Origin: Sistotremastrum niveocremeum HHB9708
Lineage: Eukaryota; Basidiomycota; Agaricomycetes; Sistotremastrales; Sistotremastraceae
NCBI GenBank assembly: GCA_001630475.1
Contig: KV419435.1
Location: 85,303 to 149,302, forward strand
DNA: 64,000 nt
Direction of reading: 5' to 3'
Shown here: positions 11,045 to 21,800 of the stretch, in pieces
How the letters are laid out: the number at the start of each line of letters is the position of its first letter
How positions within the stretch are numbered: the stretch's first letter is position 1
Translations under genes and position numbers: made by a program
The notes under the pieces: model-generated
Seen by the model: the letters and a program-made list of their open reading frames with translations, nothing else
What the model was told of the DNA's origin: nothing
The model's database searches: none

Positions 11045-13876
11045 TTCCTCGGCCTCTACTCCTCGGATCCTCCTGATCCTATCACCCCGCTCACTGTGCC
11101 ATATGCATCATATATCCCTCACTCGTCAGCACCGTTGTACTACTACTTGTAGCAGATGTCATCGTCACTCCTCTAGTCGACTGACCCGTTCGTCTTTCCC
11201 TCCTCTCCCTTGCTCCTTATCTGCTTCATCAGTTTTCGCTCTTTAACATTTAATCTCCCGATCGCAGGTATTCCTTTCGTAGCATAGCATAGCATCATCT
11301 TGCTATTACCGTTGCCGTAGCATTGTGCCGTGGTGTGCTGTACGTGCATAAAAGTACCATTTTTTGGATATTAGTAAATTATATTTGGCTCGACGTCCAT
11401 GGGTTTTAGCAGAATTACCGCTTCCGGCTGTGGATTGCCGATCCTTCACCGAATCTCCGAATCTGGGAACACCGATTCCCTAAGACAGGGTCGGCGTCCG
11501 GATGTCCGCCTGGAAACCCGCGCACTATGTTGTCGCTTGCAATAGCGAGTTCAAGGATGGAGGCGCTTTCTTGTCGTCATAGAGCCTCTTCGCACATACG
11601 CCTCTTGGTACAGCAAGTGCTGAAGTGTTCTCAAGACTCGTACCGGGACTGCATCAGCCGCCCTGACAGCCGCACAGCCACGGCCACTCAGGCAGGCAGG
11701 CATTCAGGTCGGATCTCATGATCTCGTTCAACGTTGAAAAGTCGTTGAGAAGTTTGAATCCGGATGGTGAGTTCCGAGTGCTGATACATTTTGAAAGCCT
11801 TGATCCGTGTCATTGATCGATATCCAGGGTGCCATTCGTTCTGGCGACCGTACGGCTTGACTCGTTTCATATTCGTCGTCACACAAGCTTCGAACCGAAC
11901 GTCGGTCATGACAGGTGAGCGTAAGAGTTTCATAAAAGTATGAATAGGAGAGATCAGGGCCTTCTCGTTATCACCGCAGCTCATCGTCTCGAAAATTACG
12001 TCTTCGTTGATCTCTATAGCCCTTCGGTGACTTGTCTGAATGCCGAAGGATCTTTCCTTGGAAAACCCTGAGGCCTGACCCCCAAGGGTGAGTAAATGGT
12101 CCCGAGTGTTTCTAAATTCTCATTTTGTGACTGCACGTCTAAAACGTTGGTTCACATGACTGCTCACCCCTTGTTTCATTTCCTATGTTCCGGCTTCCGT
12201 TTTCCCTCTATTTTCCGTGAACCCACCCACAAAGACGCTGGGAAAGGTGGGTGAAGTGGCGAATCGTTCTCAGAGTACGCAGGTAAGATGTATTAGAAGC
12301 ATGGCCATGCTCATTCGGCTCATGTTTGATGGCCGGCGGAAAATTTCGTGCTACCGTATTCCTCGCCTGTGGGCACGACTCAACGAACTTTATTCTGAAA
12401 TCCAGTGTAGGCTCCAGTTCCATAGTCGTAGTAGTATCGATGCGGGGGGCCTGCTCACTCCTCCTCTTGAGCACCGACACAAATCCAAGCCTACATACTT
12501 TCGCCTTCCCGCCCTTCCCCGTCCCAGATTCATCAGCACCCTAGAAATCCCAGTGCGTCCATCGTGCCTTCTCTTACGTCCTTCGGTATACTCCTAAATA
12601 ACGCTTCATAGATCACGTTCCCTGGCAATCAAGTACACAGTTCGGATTCTATCAATTCACCATCCAGCGAACAAGAGAGTATTTGTGGACACAGCGATGC
12701 GTGAATTGAGGACGCAATGAGGATACTGTGAACACGGCAGCCCGGCAGCATGCTCGTGATTGATAAGGGTCTCATTAATTGTGTGTCATACCATTCGTTG
12801 GATGCCACGCTTGACGGGTAAAATTTGACTGCGGGTTAATCAGGTGCACATCGGGGATTTTTCTGGTTGCCGGCCATAAATTCTCCTTTGGTCAGAATAA
12901 CCAATGACAAGCCAACTAACTGCGAAGACTGCAAAGACTATTGTTAGAGAAGGACAATGGCGTAACCGATATTCCGAACGATCCTATCAACTGTAGTTAT
13001 TCGTGTCTAAACGGGGCGAGCGGTTTAATCGTTCAGATGTGGCGCAAGCAGGCACCGGCTTGACCTCTAGCCTGTAGTGCCTCTGAGTAAGACGTCTTCT
13101 CATGTCTCCTCCTATCACACCGTGAGCTAATAATGATTCGTTCTTCACACAGCCAAGGGTTCCCTTACTTCCCAACCACCGAAACTACTAGCACAATGAA
13201 TGGAATGGATTCGCTCGGTGCACCGGTACGAGAAGCTGATAAACCGACCTCGTCCACGCGGATTGAACCGACTTCGCTCCTTTCATGAATTTCGTGCTCT
13301 GTGAGATAAAGACATGTTTTGGTCTGATGTTTCTATACGGAGACTCGACTTTCAGGTGCACCTGATCTCCAGCACATTGTTTGCGCAACGATTAATGAAT
13401 CTAGGGCCTGACTTTTCTCAAATGGCTGGAACGGATCTTCTCCCCAAACTCTTATCCGCCACAACCCCTTCTTCTCGAACGACGGTGTGGGGCGTATGCA
13501 AGTGGATGCACTCGAAGCTCTTAATTCCCCTATGGCCACATCCGGGCTCTAGAATGCTTCTTAGTCGGAATTATTGATTGCCAGCACCCCAAAATTCCAA
13601 CTACGCACTGTGATCTCTCACCAGACTACGGACTTGTTTGGATAATCCGCACGACGAACTTCTATAAGTACCAGGCTCTTCGACGCCATTTCTCTCCAAT
13701 CTGCCGCGGCCCATCAGTCCGCAGGTGAGCTGTTCCTACACATCTGTCCATCGCACCAGACTCACGGGCTTTATTTTCAGTTTCTTTGATCTAGCTTCCG
13801 CATATCCAGTAAGTAAAAGGGAATAATCTCGCCGCATCCTTACCCGAGCCCGCTCTCCTTAGAAGAACTATCCACC
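11045..13876. other. Long gene-poor stretch with the promoter and leader of the next gene
   Basis: After the iron transporter comes a pyrimidine-rich 3' flank and three short TAGCA copies near 11283-11297. Open readings at 11688-11984 (-), 12217-12597 (+) and 13314-13577 (+) show no motifs. The right end carries a TATA box and two probable introns in the 5' leader of the next gene: 13725-13780 (GTGAGC...TTTCAG) and 13809-13862 (GTAAGT...CCTTAG). Confidence 0.5.
13663..13669 (+). promoter_or_regulatory. TATA box of the 170-aa protein gene
   Basis: TATAAGT, 208 nt before the ATG at 13877 in genomic DNA. If the two leader introns at 13725-13780 and 13809-13862 are removed, the distance becomes about 100 nt, typical for a strong basidiomycete promoter. 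Confidence 0.5.
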
Positions 13877-14682
13877 ATGACTTACAACGCAACAACCAAA
13901 GGTCGGTTTCATTTTTTCTTCGGAGCCTAAACTTACATCCGTACTATAGATTTCGACAGTTTCGTCGAGATAGTCCGCGCTCAAAATCCTGAGCACGCGA
14001 AGAAAGTCGTCGCGATACGCCAAGATATCATTACGTCCAAAGCTAACGGGCAAGCTCCCAAGGCTACCTTGACTTTGACCAAAACCTGGACTGATCAGTC
14101 GGGTGTCGTCAATATTACTTGGACCCTCGTCGGTTCAGACACCCAAGCGACCGGCACCGGTGTCGTCACCTTCGCCCTCGATAAGCAGGCCGAATATAAG
14201 AATTTGTCGGATCCTACTACTACTCTCCAGGGGGGTACCTATGTGCTTGACTTCCCGCACGATACCAAGTGGGCTAAGGCTTCCAATGAGTATCGTCAAT
14301 TTAAGGGTACCCGCAGGTATACCTGCGCAGGTACCTGCCAAAATTAGCGTGCGTGGGTATGAGTTTGGCCCTTGACCATTTTGGCAGGTACCTGCCTCCA
14401 ACAAAGTGTTCTAATTTCACCATTTAACCACAAAACAAGACAGTTTTGGCAGGTATACCTGCATGGGTACCTGTACTTGGCAAGTACGGGTATGGGATTT
14501 TGGCCCAAAAAAACAGGCAGGTACCCGCACGCAGGTACCTGAGTACCACAGGTACATACTCGTTGGAGGCCTTAAAGTGGGCTACGTTGACTCTCAAGGA
14601 CAATGGAGAGATCACGTATCAGGAGAAATTCGATAAGAAGTCTAACTCCCGAGTTGGGATCTCCTACGGAGACTGGGATTAA
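13877..14682 (+). CDS. 170-aa beta-rich protein of unknown family
   Basis: Exons 13877-13901, 13950-14306 and 14552-14682 give 170 aa with no signal peptide. After a short helix-like start (FDSFVEIVRAQNPEHAKKV) the protein is a run of alternating beta strands: ATLTLTKTWTDQSGVVNITW, VVTFALDKQAEY, GGTYVLDFP, ALKWATLTLKDNGEITYQEK. It ends GISYGDWD. I do not recognise the family. The strand pattern and the phrase NITWTL recall the N-terminal domain of the lectin fusion at 18264-19732 (TITWTL), so a shared sandwich fold is possible but unproven. The third intron (14307-14551) is a repeat element and fits the frame exactly. If it were retained, a stop would follow after 14 codons. The TATA box and leader introns suggest good expression. 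Confidence 0.7.
14307..14551 (+). mobile_element. Introner-like inserted repeat acting as an intron
   Basis: A 245-nt GGTACC/CAGGTACCTG-rich insertion interrupts the coding sequence. It is flanked by GGTAC on both sides (14306-14310 and 14551-14555), looking like a 5-bp target duplication. Its ends and middle hold many palindromic pieces, e.g. the 14-mer GGCAGGTACCTGCC at 14383-14396 and CAGGTATACCTG twice. The 5' end and the reverse complement of the 3' end are similar but imperfect. Splicing from GTACCC at 14307 to CCACAG at 14551 restores an uninterrupted frame (K-G-T-Y-S). It is five times longer than the other introns here. No other copy is visible in the window. Confidence 0.7.
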
Positions 14683-15595
14683 TCTCGTAATGTCTTCGCA
14701 TGGATGCGACCGTTCGATCAAACCGAGATGTAAGGTACAATGTGTAAATGTCTGTTAGGTGTTGTTGTGTTGTGAAATATGAAAATGTATCCTCAGATTT
14801 ATGGTGCAGCTGTATGTGAGGCGTATCAAGGAGCAGAGGTAGCAACTTACTGTCTTGTTGCATTCTACTGAGAACAAAATACTTCCGATTACTATATTCA
14901 AGCGTGAGGCTACAAAGTCTGCAAAATATGCACAACGCTTCTGGGACGATGCTTGGGACGATGATACTAGTATATCGTTTGCATCCCGATTATCTTCACC
15001 GTTGAACCTAGTTTATTGATTCAGAACGACATAGTTTACCTGGACTCGCTCATGATCATGTGGAGTGGCGACCACCAACAACGCGGTCAACACACAAACA
15101 AACTTGCTAACAACAAGGGAAGATGAAACGACGGAGATAAGGTTCACATTTCCTATCTTGTGTCCGAAACGCCGAGATTCTCGGCAATCGCCATCGAACG
15201 TTCTTTCTTCCGTCTTTCTCCGTCGCCGTAACAGCCACCTCAGTTATGAACAGCTCTGCGCCCGTGCTATCCAACGTCATCGAGTCTCTGAGCTCGACCA
15301 ATCGATAATCATGAAACGACGCACGACTCGAGCACGTTCACAATCCCCGGGCGATATCTGCTTGACTGGTCAAGTAACGAAGCCGGGACGGGCGACCGAG
15401 AAGGAGTACGTGTATAGATGAATTGGTATCAGAGTCCCCTTGCGCTATCTCTCCCCAATGCCGACTTGAACCCGTTCAGCCCGTCTCGCCGGTATCTGAT
15501 CCAGTTTAGTACCTTCCCAACGCCTCTCTCTTCTTACTCCTAACCATCCAACACCAGCATCGCGCTCGTCCATCCAGTCAGAACCAGAACTCGCA
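14683..15595. other. Intergenic region
   Basis: It carries the 3' flank of the 170-aa gene and the promoter of the next gene. The open reading at 15065-15421 starts with GTG, is biased toward Arg and Thr and shows no family motif, so I do not call it. Confidence 0.5.
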
Positions 15596-16481
15596 ATGTC
15601 CATTATCTCATCCAAGTTCACCAAGTCGTCCACCAGCACCAGTGCTGCCATAGCTCCCATCAATACGAGTGACCGTTCTATCGCCTCCGCGTCCGCCGCT
15701 CCATCCGGCGCGAACGAGAGAGATAATGACGTCTCGTACAGCGCGAACGATATCGCCGACATGGACACCACCGCGCCTCTCGACGCTAAGACAGGTCGAA
15801 AGATCACCATCTCGAAACAAGTCCTCCACCGTCCCTCAGACAGACGACGAAACGGCACCATCATCCCATCATCTACCCTTCCACCGACAATGCAGCCTTT
15901 GAAGCCTTCATTGCTCACAGGTCCCGGATCAACGGTGTCAAAGACGTTGAAGAGCATCCGACAAGAGGCGAAGAAGAAGAATAAGGGACATAGTACTGGC
16001 GCGGCAGCACAGAGTCATGCGCATGGTGGTGTGGACGGATCGAAAGCTCTAATGGACGAAGTTCGAGAGTTACGAGCGGAGGAGGATGTTGAGGACCTTA
16101 CCAGTCCAACGAGTATCAGCGACAGCGTTGATCGACTTGTCGACGCCTCTCGTCCAGCACCGGAGATCCGCTTATTAGATCTTATCAGACCGCGTAAGAC
16201 GCGTGGTACGTCCCCTTTCCCCCTCTCCCCCGCCAATCACTTATTCTGATTATATTCATCCAGGTCTAGCTCGCGATTTCGAGATAATCCCCCATACGAA
16301 ATCAGTCCTCGCATTCAACGAAGACGATCCTATTTCTCCTATTCGAGGCTCGAGTAAAGGGAATAAATTCGATCTGGAGGTATATGCGTACGACGACTCG
16401 GATTGGGACGTCATTGATGATCCTGACTTGAGTCGTCCGAACGCTAGGAAGACGTATGCGGATGTCCTCACGAAAGCGTAA
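15596..16481 (+). CDS. Unknown, largely disordered protein
   Basis: Two exons (15596-16205 and 16264-16481) give 275 aa in one frame. The sequence is rich in Ser, Thr and Ala at the start, has a basic block (SIRQEAKKKNKG, about residues 121-132), an acidic patch (DEVRELRAEEDVEDL) and a compact C-terminal part (ARDFEIIPHTKSVLAFNEDD, then YAYDDSDWDVIDDPDL). The ordered tail, codon use and frame-keeping intron suggest a real gene. No signal peptide or membrane segment is present. I cannot assign a function. Confidence 0.65.
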
Positions 16482-17135
16482 CCGCTCCCCACTTCACTTC
16501 GACTCGGGCCCCGCGACTATGACCACGACCGTCGTCATCCAGTCTCGCATCTCTCGGACCTCTTCGCTAGACATCTCGCCCCTTTACACTCTCCTTACCG
16601 CGCCGTTCAATTGTTTGTACGATTTTTTATCCCATTTCCGATCATGGACGATCAAGCCATTTATAACGATACCAATACCACGTCATCGCCCCGTTCATAC
16701 ATTTACCCCTATACACATACATACACATATTTTATACCTCCCTTAGAGAATCATTCAGTCGATCGTATCATTTCTGTATATACTTGTAAGTAGTACATCC
16801 CGTGTACCTCTACAGTCGTTCATTCGTACCTCCCCGGTTATCACATTCATTCTTTGCTTTGGATTTATTTATTACTCTTCGAGAGTCCGAAGATCGTGTT
16901 GACCCTGAATTAGAGTCGTCGTGTATCAAGTCGTAGGTGTACCCTCGCAGTGCTAGTCGTTCAGTGGTACCTTCCCGGCGATGATTACCATTTCATATTG
17001 TTGTTGGATATATTGGGTTTTACTATGATAGGAAGGATGTGATCCTACTTCAATTTCAATGCGCGATCCCCATTAATTGTGCAAAAAACGCACGATTACT
17101 CGAGCATTTCTCGCCGGAAGGGTTCGACATCGACA
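16482..17135. other. Intergenic region between convergent genes
   Basis: Pyrimidine-rich 3' flank of the previous gene with CACATA-type repeats near 16715-16735, followed by A/T-rich DNA. No gene is seen. Confidence 0.5.
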
Positions 17136-17378
17136 TCAGACTCGATTACGGTCATACGAAATAACTACAAGCGCAATGTCAATATCAATCAAAGTTAACC
17201 TATTATGAGAAGGAAGAAGAGACGTACTCATACGAGCGGTACTATCTGGATCCTCTATATCCGGTATCGCTGGATTCGACACAGGTGCAGGGACTGGCAT
17301 GGGAAGCGCTCGGACGATGTTGATGGTGAAGAGGCTTAAGACGAGGAATAAGGTGAATGATCTCGAGATGGGGTTCAT
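17136..17378 (-). CDS. Small secreted peptide precursor (candidate)
   Basis: The minus-strand ATG at 17378 begins MNPISRSFTLFLVLSLFTIN followed by IVRALPMPVPAPV, a clear signal peptide with a cleavage site near ALP. The mature part is short, Pro-rich and acidic (NPAIPDIEDPDSTAR). A GTATGA donor occurs right after STA, and a possible acceptor TTGTAG lies at about 17168, so the true C-terminus may be spliced (…LISYDRNRV). There is no cysteine pattern and no CaaX end, so it is neither a hydrophobin nor a mating pheromone. Function unknown. Confidence 0.5.
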   Translation of the reverse strand: MNPISRSFTLFLVLSLFTINIVRALPMPVPAPVSNPAIPDIEDPDSTARMSTSLLPSHNRLTLIDIDIALVVISYDRNRV

Positions 17379-18263
17379 GGTGAGATGTTGAGGCCGAGGC
17401 GAGATGGAAGAGGACAAGGGTGTGGTGGGGGCAGACGAGCTCAGGCTGGGTTTTATCCTCCCTATTTGCCTCCATATGACTCGGATTGCTTCTTTATCTT
17501 CTTTATCGAGTCCACATGCTCATTTGCCCTGGTGAGAGTAGAATACGCACTGATACGTAGTACGTAGTGATGCGCGCACAAGGAATGCTCGGAGGTCGAC
17601 AGCAGCTCATCTCAGTTGACTCGGATCCAGTCGGAGACTCAGCAATAAGGGTGTGATAGAAGACAGTGGTAGATATTGACACACCATCAGAGACTCGGAG
17701 TCGACGTCGTGCTCAATGCGTAAGGTGCTATTTAAGTGTAAACGAAGAGGTATCATGAAGGAAAGATCGCATCTCGGACCGACTCGGACCACGGTTGACG
17801 ACCTGAGGCTAGCAGAGCAGTATGAAGCAGTTGAATCAGTTACGGTTCGGCCAAATCGTGTTATGGAGCATCAGAGGCGAAATCAAGACGGGAGAGAGGT
17901 GGGGGCAGTGGGGGCAGTGGGGGCATTTTATCTGAAGTTCTGACTCGGTGCGATTTAGAGCTCCGTAAAATCTCTGAACATATTCGAGGAGACGGTTGAC
18001 TGAAAACATCGATCGCTACCACCGGCAGAAATTCTAGGATAGCGCCCTTGGGTACCACGTCTTCTCAGGAGGCTTCTGCGGTAAAGTCAAACTCGAGTTG
18101 AGCGCAACTGCGCGGGCGTCGGACCTCGGCGGGCCGCCACACACTTTTTCCTTCTCCGCTGGTATATTTCGACACGTACGGAAGAGATATATTTGTTCCA
18201 CAGGTAACTTCATACAAATCAAACAGTCAATACAGCACTGGAGCACTTGTTGCTCGAAACCAT
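17379..18263. other. Intergenic region
   Basis: Promoter side of the small secreted peptide and 3' flank of the lectin gene. Three copies of GTGGGGGCA-type sequence lie at about 17899-17925. No gene is supported. Confidence 0.5.
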
Positions 18264-19732
18264 TCAAAGAAGCACTTCCCCAAGATCAATCTGCCCCGCG
18301 CGTTGATAGAACACACTTCCCGTCCTCCCATTGATAGGTTTCCCATAAGCCGCACCAACGAGAATACCCTGACCCGGGGAATTGGAAGTAGTGATATTCC
18401 CAGTAAGAGAGTGGAAAGGTCCCTCAAACTGAGTCGCTGTCGCTCCAGGGACAATCGTAACTTTCTGAATACTCTCCTGATGAAGTCCATCATAGTAAAT
18501 GATAGTCTTGTCTTGGAACCACGATAGGATGGTGATCGACCCGGAAGGGCTGACGTGGTGCTTCACCGGGAAAGTGAGAGGTGTGACGAGAGGCGCGGTC
18601 TGTCTGATGGTGGCTCCGGCGAGGGTGTTATCGGGATTTTCCCATGCTACGGTGATAGTACCCTTAGCAGGCTCTTTCTCGTAGCCGATCCCTACTGCAG
18701 CGGCGATGGGTGTACCTTGAAGAGCAACACTCGTCCCTGGGGTCGCCCTCTGTCGCGCATAGAAATTGCCGGTACGAGTATCCCGACCCGACTCCCAGAC
18801 AATATTATTGATATCCTGCCAATATACACGGAGAATGACATCTTGGAGCGCGACGGCAGCCAAGCCGGAGTTAGGAGCGAGGTAGGAGGGATAGAGGATC
18901 ACAGGCTCCCCGAAGTTGCCTTCGCCTTTCTTCTTCACGTACTCAAGGAGAGTAGAAGCGTTGGTGATCCTGATACAGAAGACGTGGATCTCGGGATCGG
19001 AGGTGAAAGCGATTCCTTTCCCGTCGCCGTTGGGATACGCGACGGCAGCAAGAGGAGTCCTCAATGAAACGGGCTTGAAGCAGCGTTTGGTGTTGGGTGA
19101 CCAGACGCTGTCCGTCCACTTGAGTTCGCGGACCCATCCGAATGCATCTTGGAAATAGATTCGGACTTGATTTCTCCCTATGGCAACATCAGACATCGTT
19201 CCGTCAGCTGAAGATCCTGCAGCTACCTTGATCGTCCAACCAAGAGACGGAAGCCAGTCCGGTAGCGTTGAGAGGAGTTACTTGAGGGCGATCATAGCGA
19301 GGCGACTTATTACCGATCCACCAAATGCCTTTGTAGGATCCATCAAGGCCCTTCTGAGTCCCGTCTCCGGTATAGGTGGACGTGGAGCCGTCAGTATCAA
19401 CGAGCGTAAGACTGGCTTTCGTTCCAGTGATGTTGAGAACGAACAGTTTGTAGGTGGTGTCCGCCTCTTTAGCAGTCACAGCGGCTTTCCTTTGGACGAA
19501 TTCGTGGGGAGAGACGTGCAATGCTTTAGTGGTGGGTTGCTTGGAGGTGAAGCTCCCGTCGCCCGTGGGACCGCCTGCGGAGCCTTCGCCGTGGATGATG
19601 TTGGCTAAGGTCCACGTGATAGTCTCGCCGTCTGAAGTGACTTTGAGGTCGCCGGTGAGGACGCTAACTGGATGAAGGATCAGCAATGGCACCCGGTGCG
19701 ATGATGGCTGTGGCATTACCTTCGTCTGACAT
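18264..19732 (-). CDS. Fucose-specific lectin (AAL-type propeller) fused to an N-terminal domain
   Basis: Exons on the minus strand at 19732-19720, 19667-19227 and 19177-18264 join in frame to 455 aa. Residues from about 148 to the end form the six-bladed propeller of the Aleuria aurantia lectin family: repeated blades such as GRNQVRIYFQDAFGWVREL, LAAVALQDVILRVYWQD and GSVFYQRAGQI, each with the Arg...Tyr/Gln...Glu pattern that binds fucose between blades. AAL itself is about 312 aa, so this part is full length. The first 145 residues (VSVLTGDLKVTSDGETITW onward) are an extra beta-rich domain I do not recognise. No signal peptide is visible, as in many fungal lectins kept in the cytosol for defence. 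Splicing 19178-19226 is needed to connect the halves; without it they would look like two genes. Confidence 0.87.
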
Positions 19733-21800
19733 AGTGAATTGTTGGGATGTAATGAGAACGCAGTATAAATGTCTGGTTGAGAGAAGCGCAGATCAGGATG
19801 CGCAGGCTAAGCGTTGAAGGGATTTTGCTTACGACTTGATGCACTAAGAGTAGTGACTGGAGATGTGGTCGTCCAAAGTGGCCTCTTATATGCTTTTCCG
19901 ACACCCTCGATCCTTCATCGAAAAAAAATCAACGATGCCCCTCCATGTACCAAACCAACATGACGAAGCAGATGATTTCTGGGGTAGGGGATCCGGGCTG
20001 CGCCGATGCTGCAAAACTTGTTCCATGAGAATGAGGGCTCGAAGCCTAGGAACCAACACTTACAGCATGCCGATGTCGATAGCAACAACTCGAGGCTCCC
20101 AAGAAGCCGGACCAAGTCAGACATCATGCGGCTGAGACCATCTTCATGAAGACGCTCGACGAGACTTCGAAGTATTGACAATGCCGTCGATCTTGCATCG
20201 TGGCCTACTGAATGTACTGATGGTTGGAGCGGAATTCATGGGATCCTGCCACAGTATCTCAAATAAGATGCGGCCCAAGCCTTTTATTGATTTAAAAACT
20301 CACTTTTCGATTGAATATAGTTTCATGTGGCACAATGAAGCCTTTTAAAGCGCAGAAACCCCCATGAACAGGTTGCTCCGCGTCTGGGGATAGCCAAGGC
20401 ACTATTTTCGTTGAAATCGATGCCAGACTGAGATAACGCATAGCTGCATGGCGCTGCTTTGAGCATGAGCGTCCACCTTCTCATTTCGACGAGATAAAAA
20501 AAACTGGGACACAGTCACGAGATGTGGCCGTCCAAATTAATTTTCGTGTACAGGATGCTGATAGTCGACGTCGCGCGCAACGAAAAATGCAAGTCCAAAC
20601 TCCGATCGCGACCCGAACCTGTCTTTCTTTTTTTTTGCATGGTTTCCGAAGTCTTCGTCCTCGCGTCAATCCTCAGACTCGCGTCAAGTGCTCCTCTCAC
20701 AGGAAATATCATACAGCCAATCTTGCTATTCATACTGTGGTATTTTCTGTTGAGCTCTGTTGGATTTCATTTCGATCATATCCGCGAACCTGAATTCTCA
20801 ACGGCCGGTCTGCTTGGGATCTTGATCTTCCTCAGATCGTACATGCATGAATCATGAAGGCCTGCGCACTCCCATACGCGTGGTATGCGCTCGTGATCTC
20901 CTGTCCTCATCGTCCAAGATTAGCTTCAGGCTCCTATGCGCCCAAATTTAGATCTCAGCGGCAAATATCCCTTCGGCGAATTGATAGAATGCCGACAATC
21001 ACTTGACACCTTCTCAACGAGCGTCATTAAAATGTGGTCATTCCCTCCAATTGGCTATTTGTCCATGCGTGAGATCTTGAAACGCTCCCTGGTTCACAGC
21101 AACTCGGAAACATAGCTCTGCCTGTTATCTTTGAAGAATCTCCGTGACACCACAAGAGCTCGGAGCTCCTCTCAAGCACAGCCAGCTTTCATTCAGCGCG
21201 GTGAGAAAGATCTTGCTGATAAGACAGGGGTTCGAAAGAGGGTTTGCAAACTACGTTCAACAGAGAATGAGAGCAAACCAAGAAAACAAAACTACGAAAA
21301 AGTTTCGTTAGGAAATAAGAATCTGATCCAGACTTCCGAGTAAAGCAAAAATAAATCTTAATGCAGGGGAATGTCCGAGCTATTCGACTACGGTGACATC
21401 AAGCGTGGTGCGTGTTCCCAAAGCGCAACGATTTCTGCAACCAATGCTGGGCAATTGTGACTAACACTCAGCATCATGATGTTGCGGCCAAATTCCGCGG
21501 AGACCTCTCTCTGCCTGATCCCCGTGATTTTATTTTTGGGGTTTGTTTGATCAGATCACTACAAGGAACGATGAGTGGCCAATTTAACGAAATGCCCAAG
21601 TGAATAGAGATTTGAACGTCTCGCTACATTCTGGGGGAGCGGGAAATCGGTCGCAAGCTGGTTCTTGCTCAGTCATAATTTGAATCAATGCGAGAAACTG
21701 TTTAGGTATGCCAGGATATACCGATGGTACATTTCTCAAGTTCCCGTGGCTATGGGAGACATCGCGGTTCCCCAACACGGATACAAACGCAGTTGCATTA
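19733..21800. other. Gene-poor region; lectin promoter at its left end
   Basis: The left end holds the leader of the lectin gene, possibly with an intron (minus-strand GTAAGC near 19830 to ACCAG near 19775). The rest shows no supported gene; open readings at 20522-20857 and 21131-21343 lack motifs and codon bias. Confidence 0.5.
19883..19892 (-). promoter_or_regulatory. TATA box of the lectin fusion gene
   Basis: The minus strand reads CATATAAGAG about 150 nt upstream of the ATG at 19732. The spacing fits a leader containing one small intron. Confidence 0.45.

Noticed and set aside
18555-19067. Plus-strand reading of 170 codons
   Set aside because: It is antisense to the lectin propeller.
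20522-20857. 111-codon reading with a hydrophobic middle
   Set aside because: One possible membrane stretch only; no conserved motif, no splice signals that extend it.
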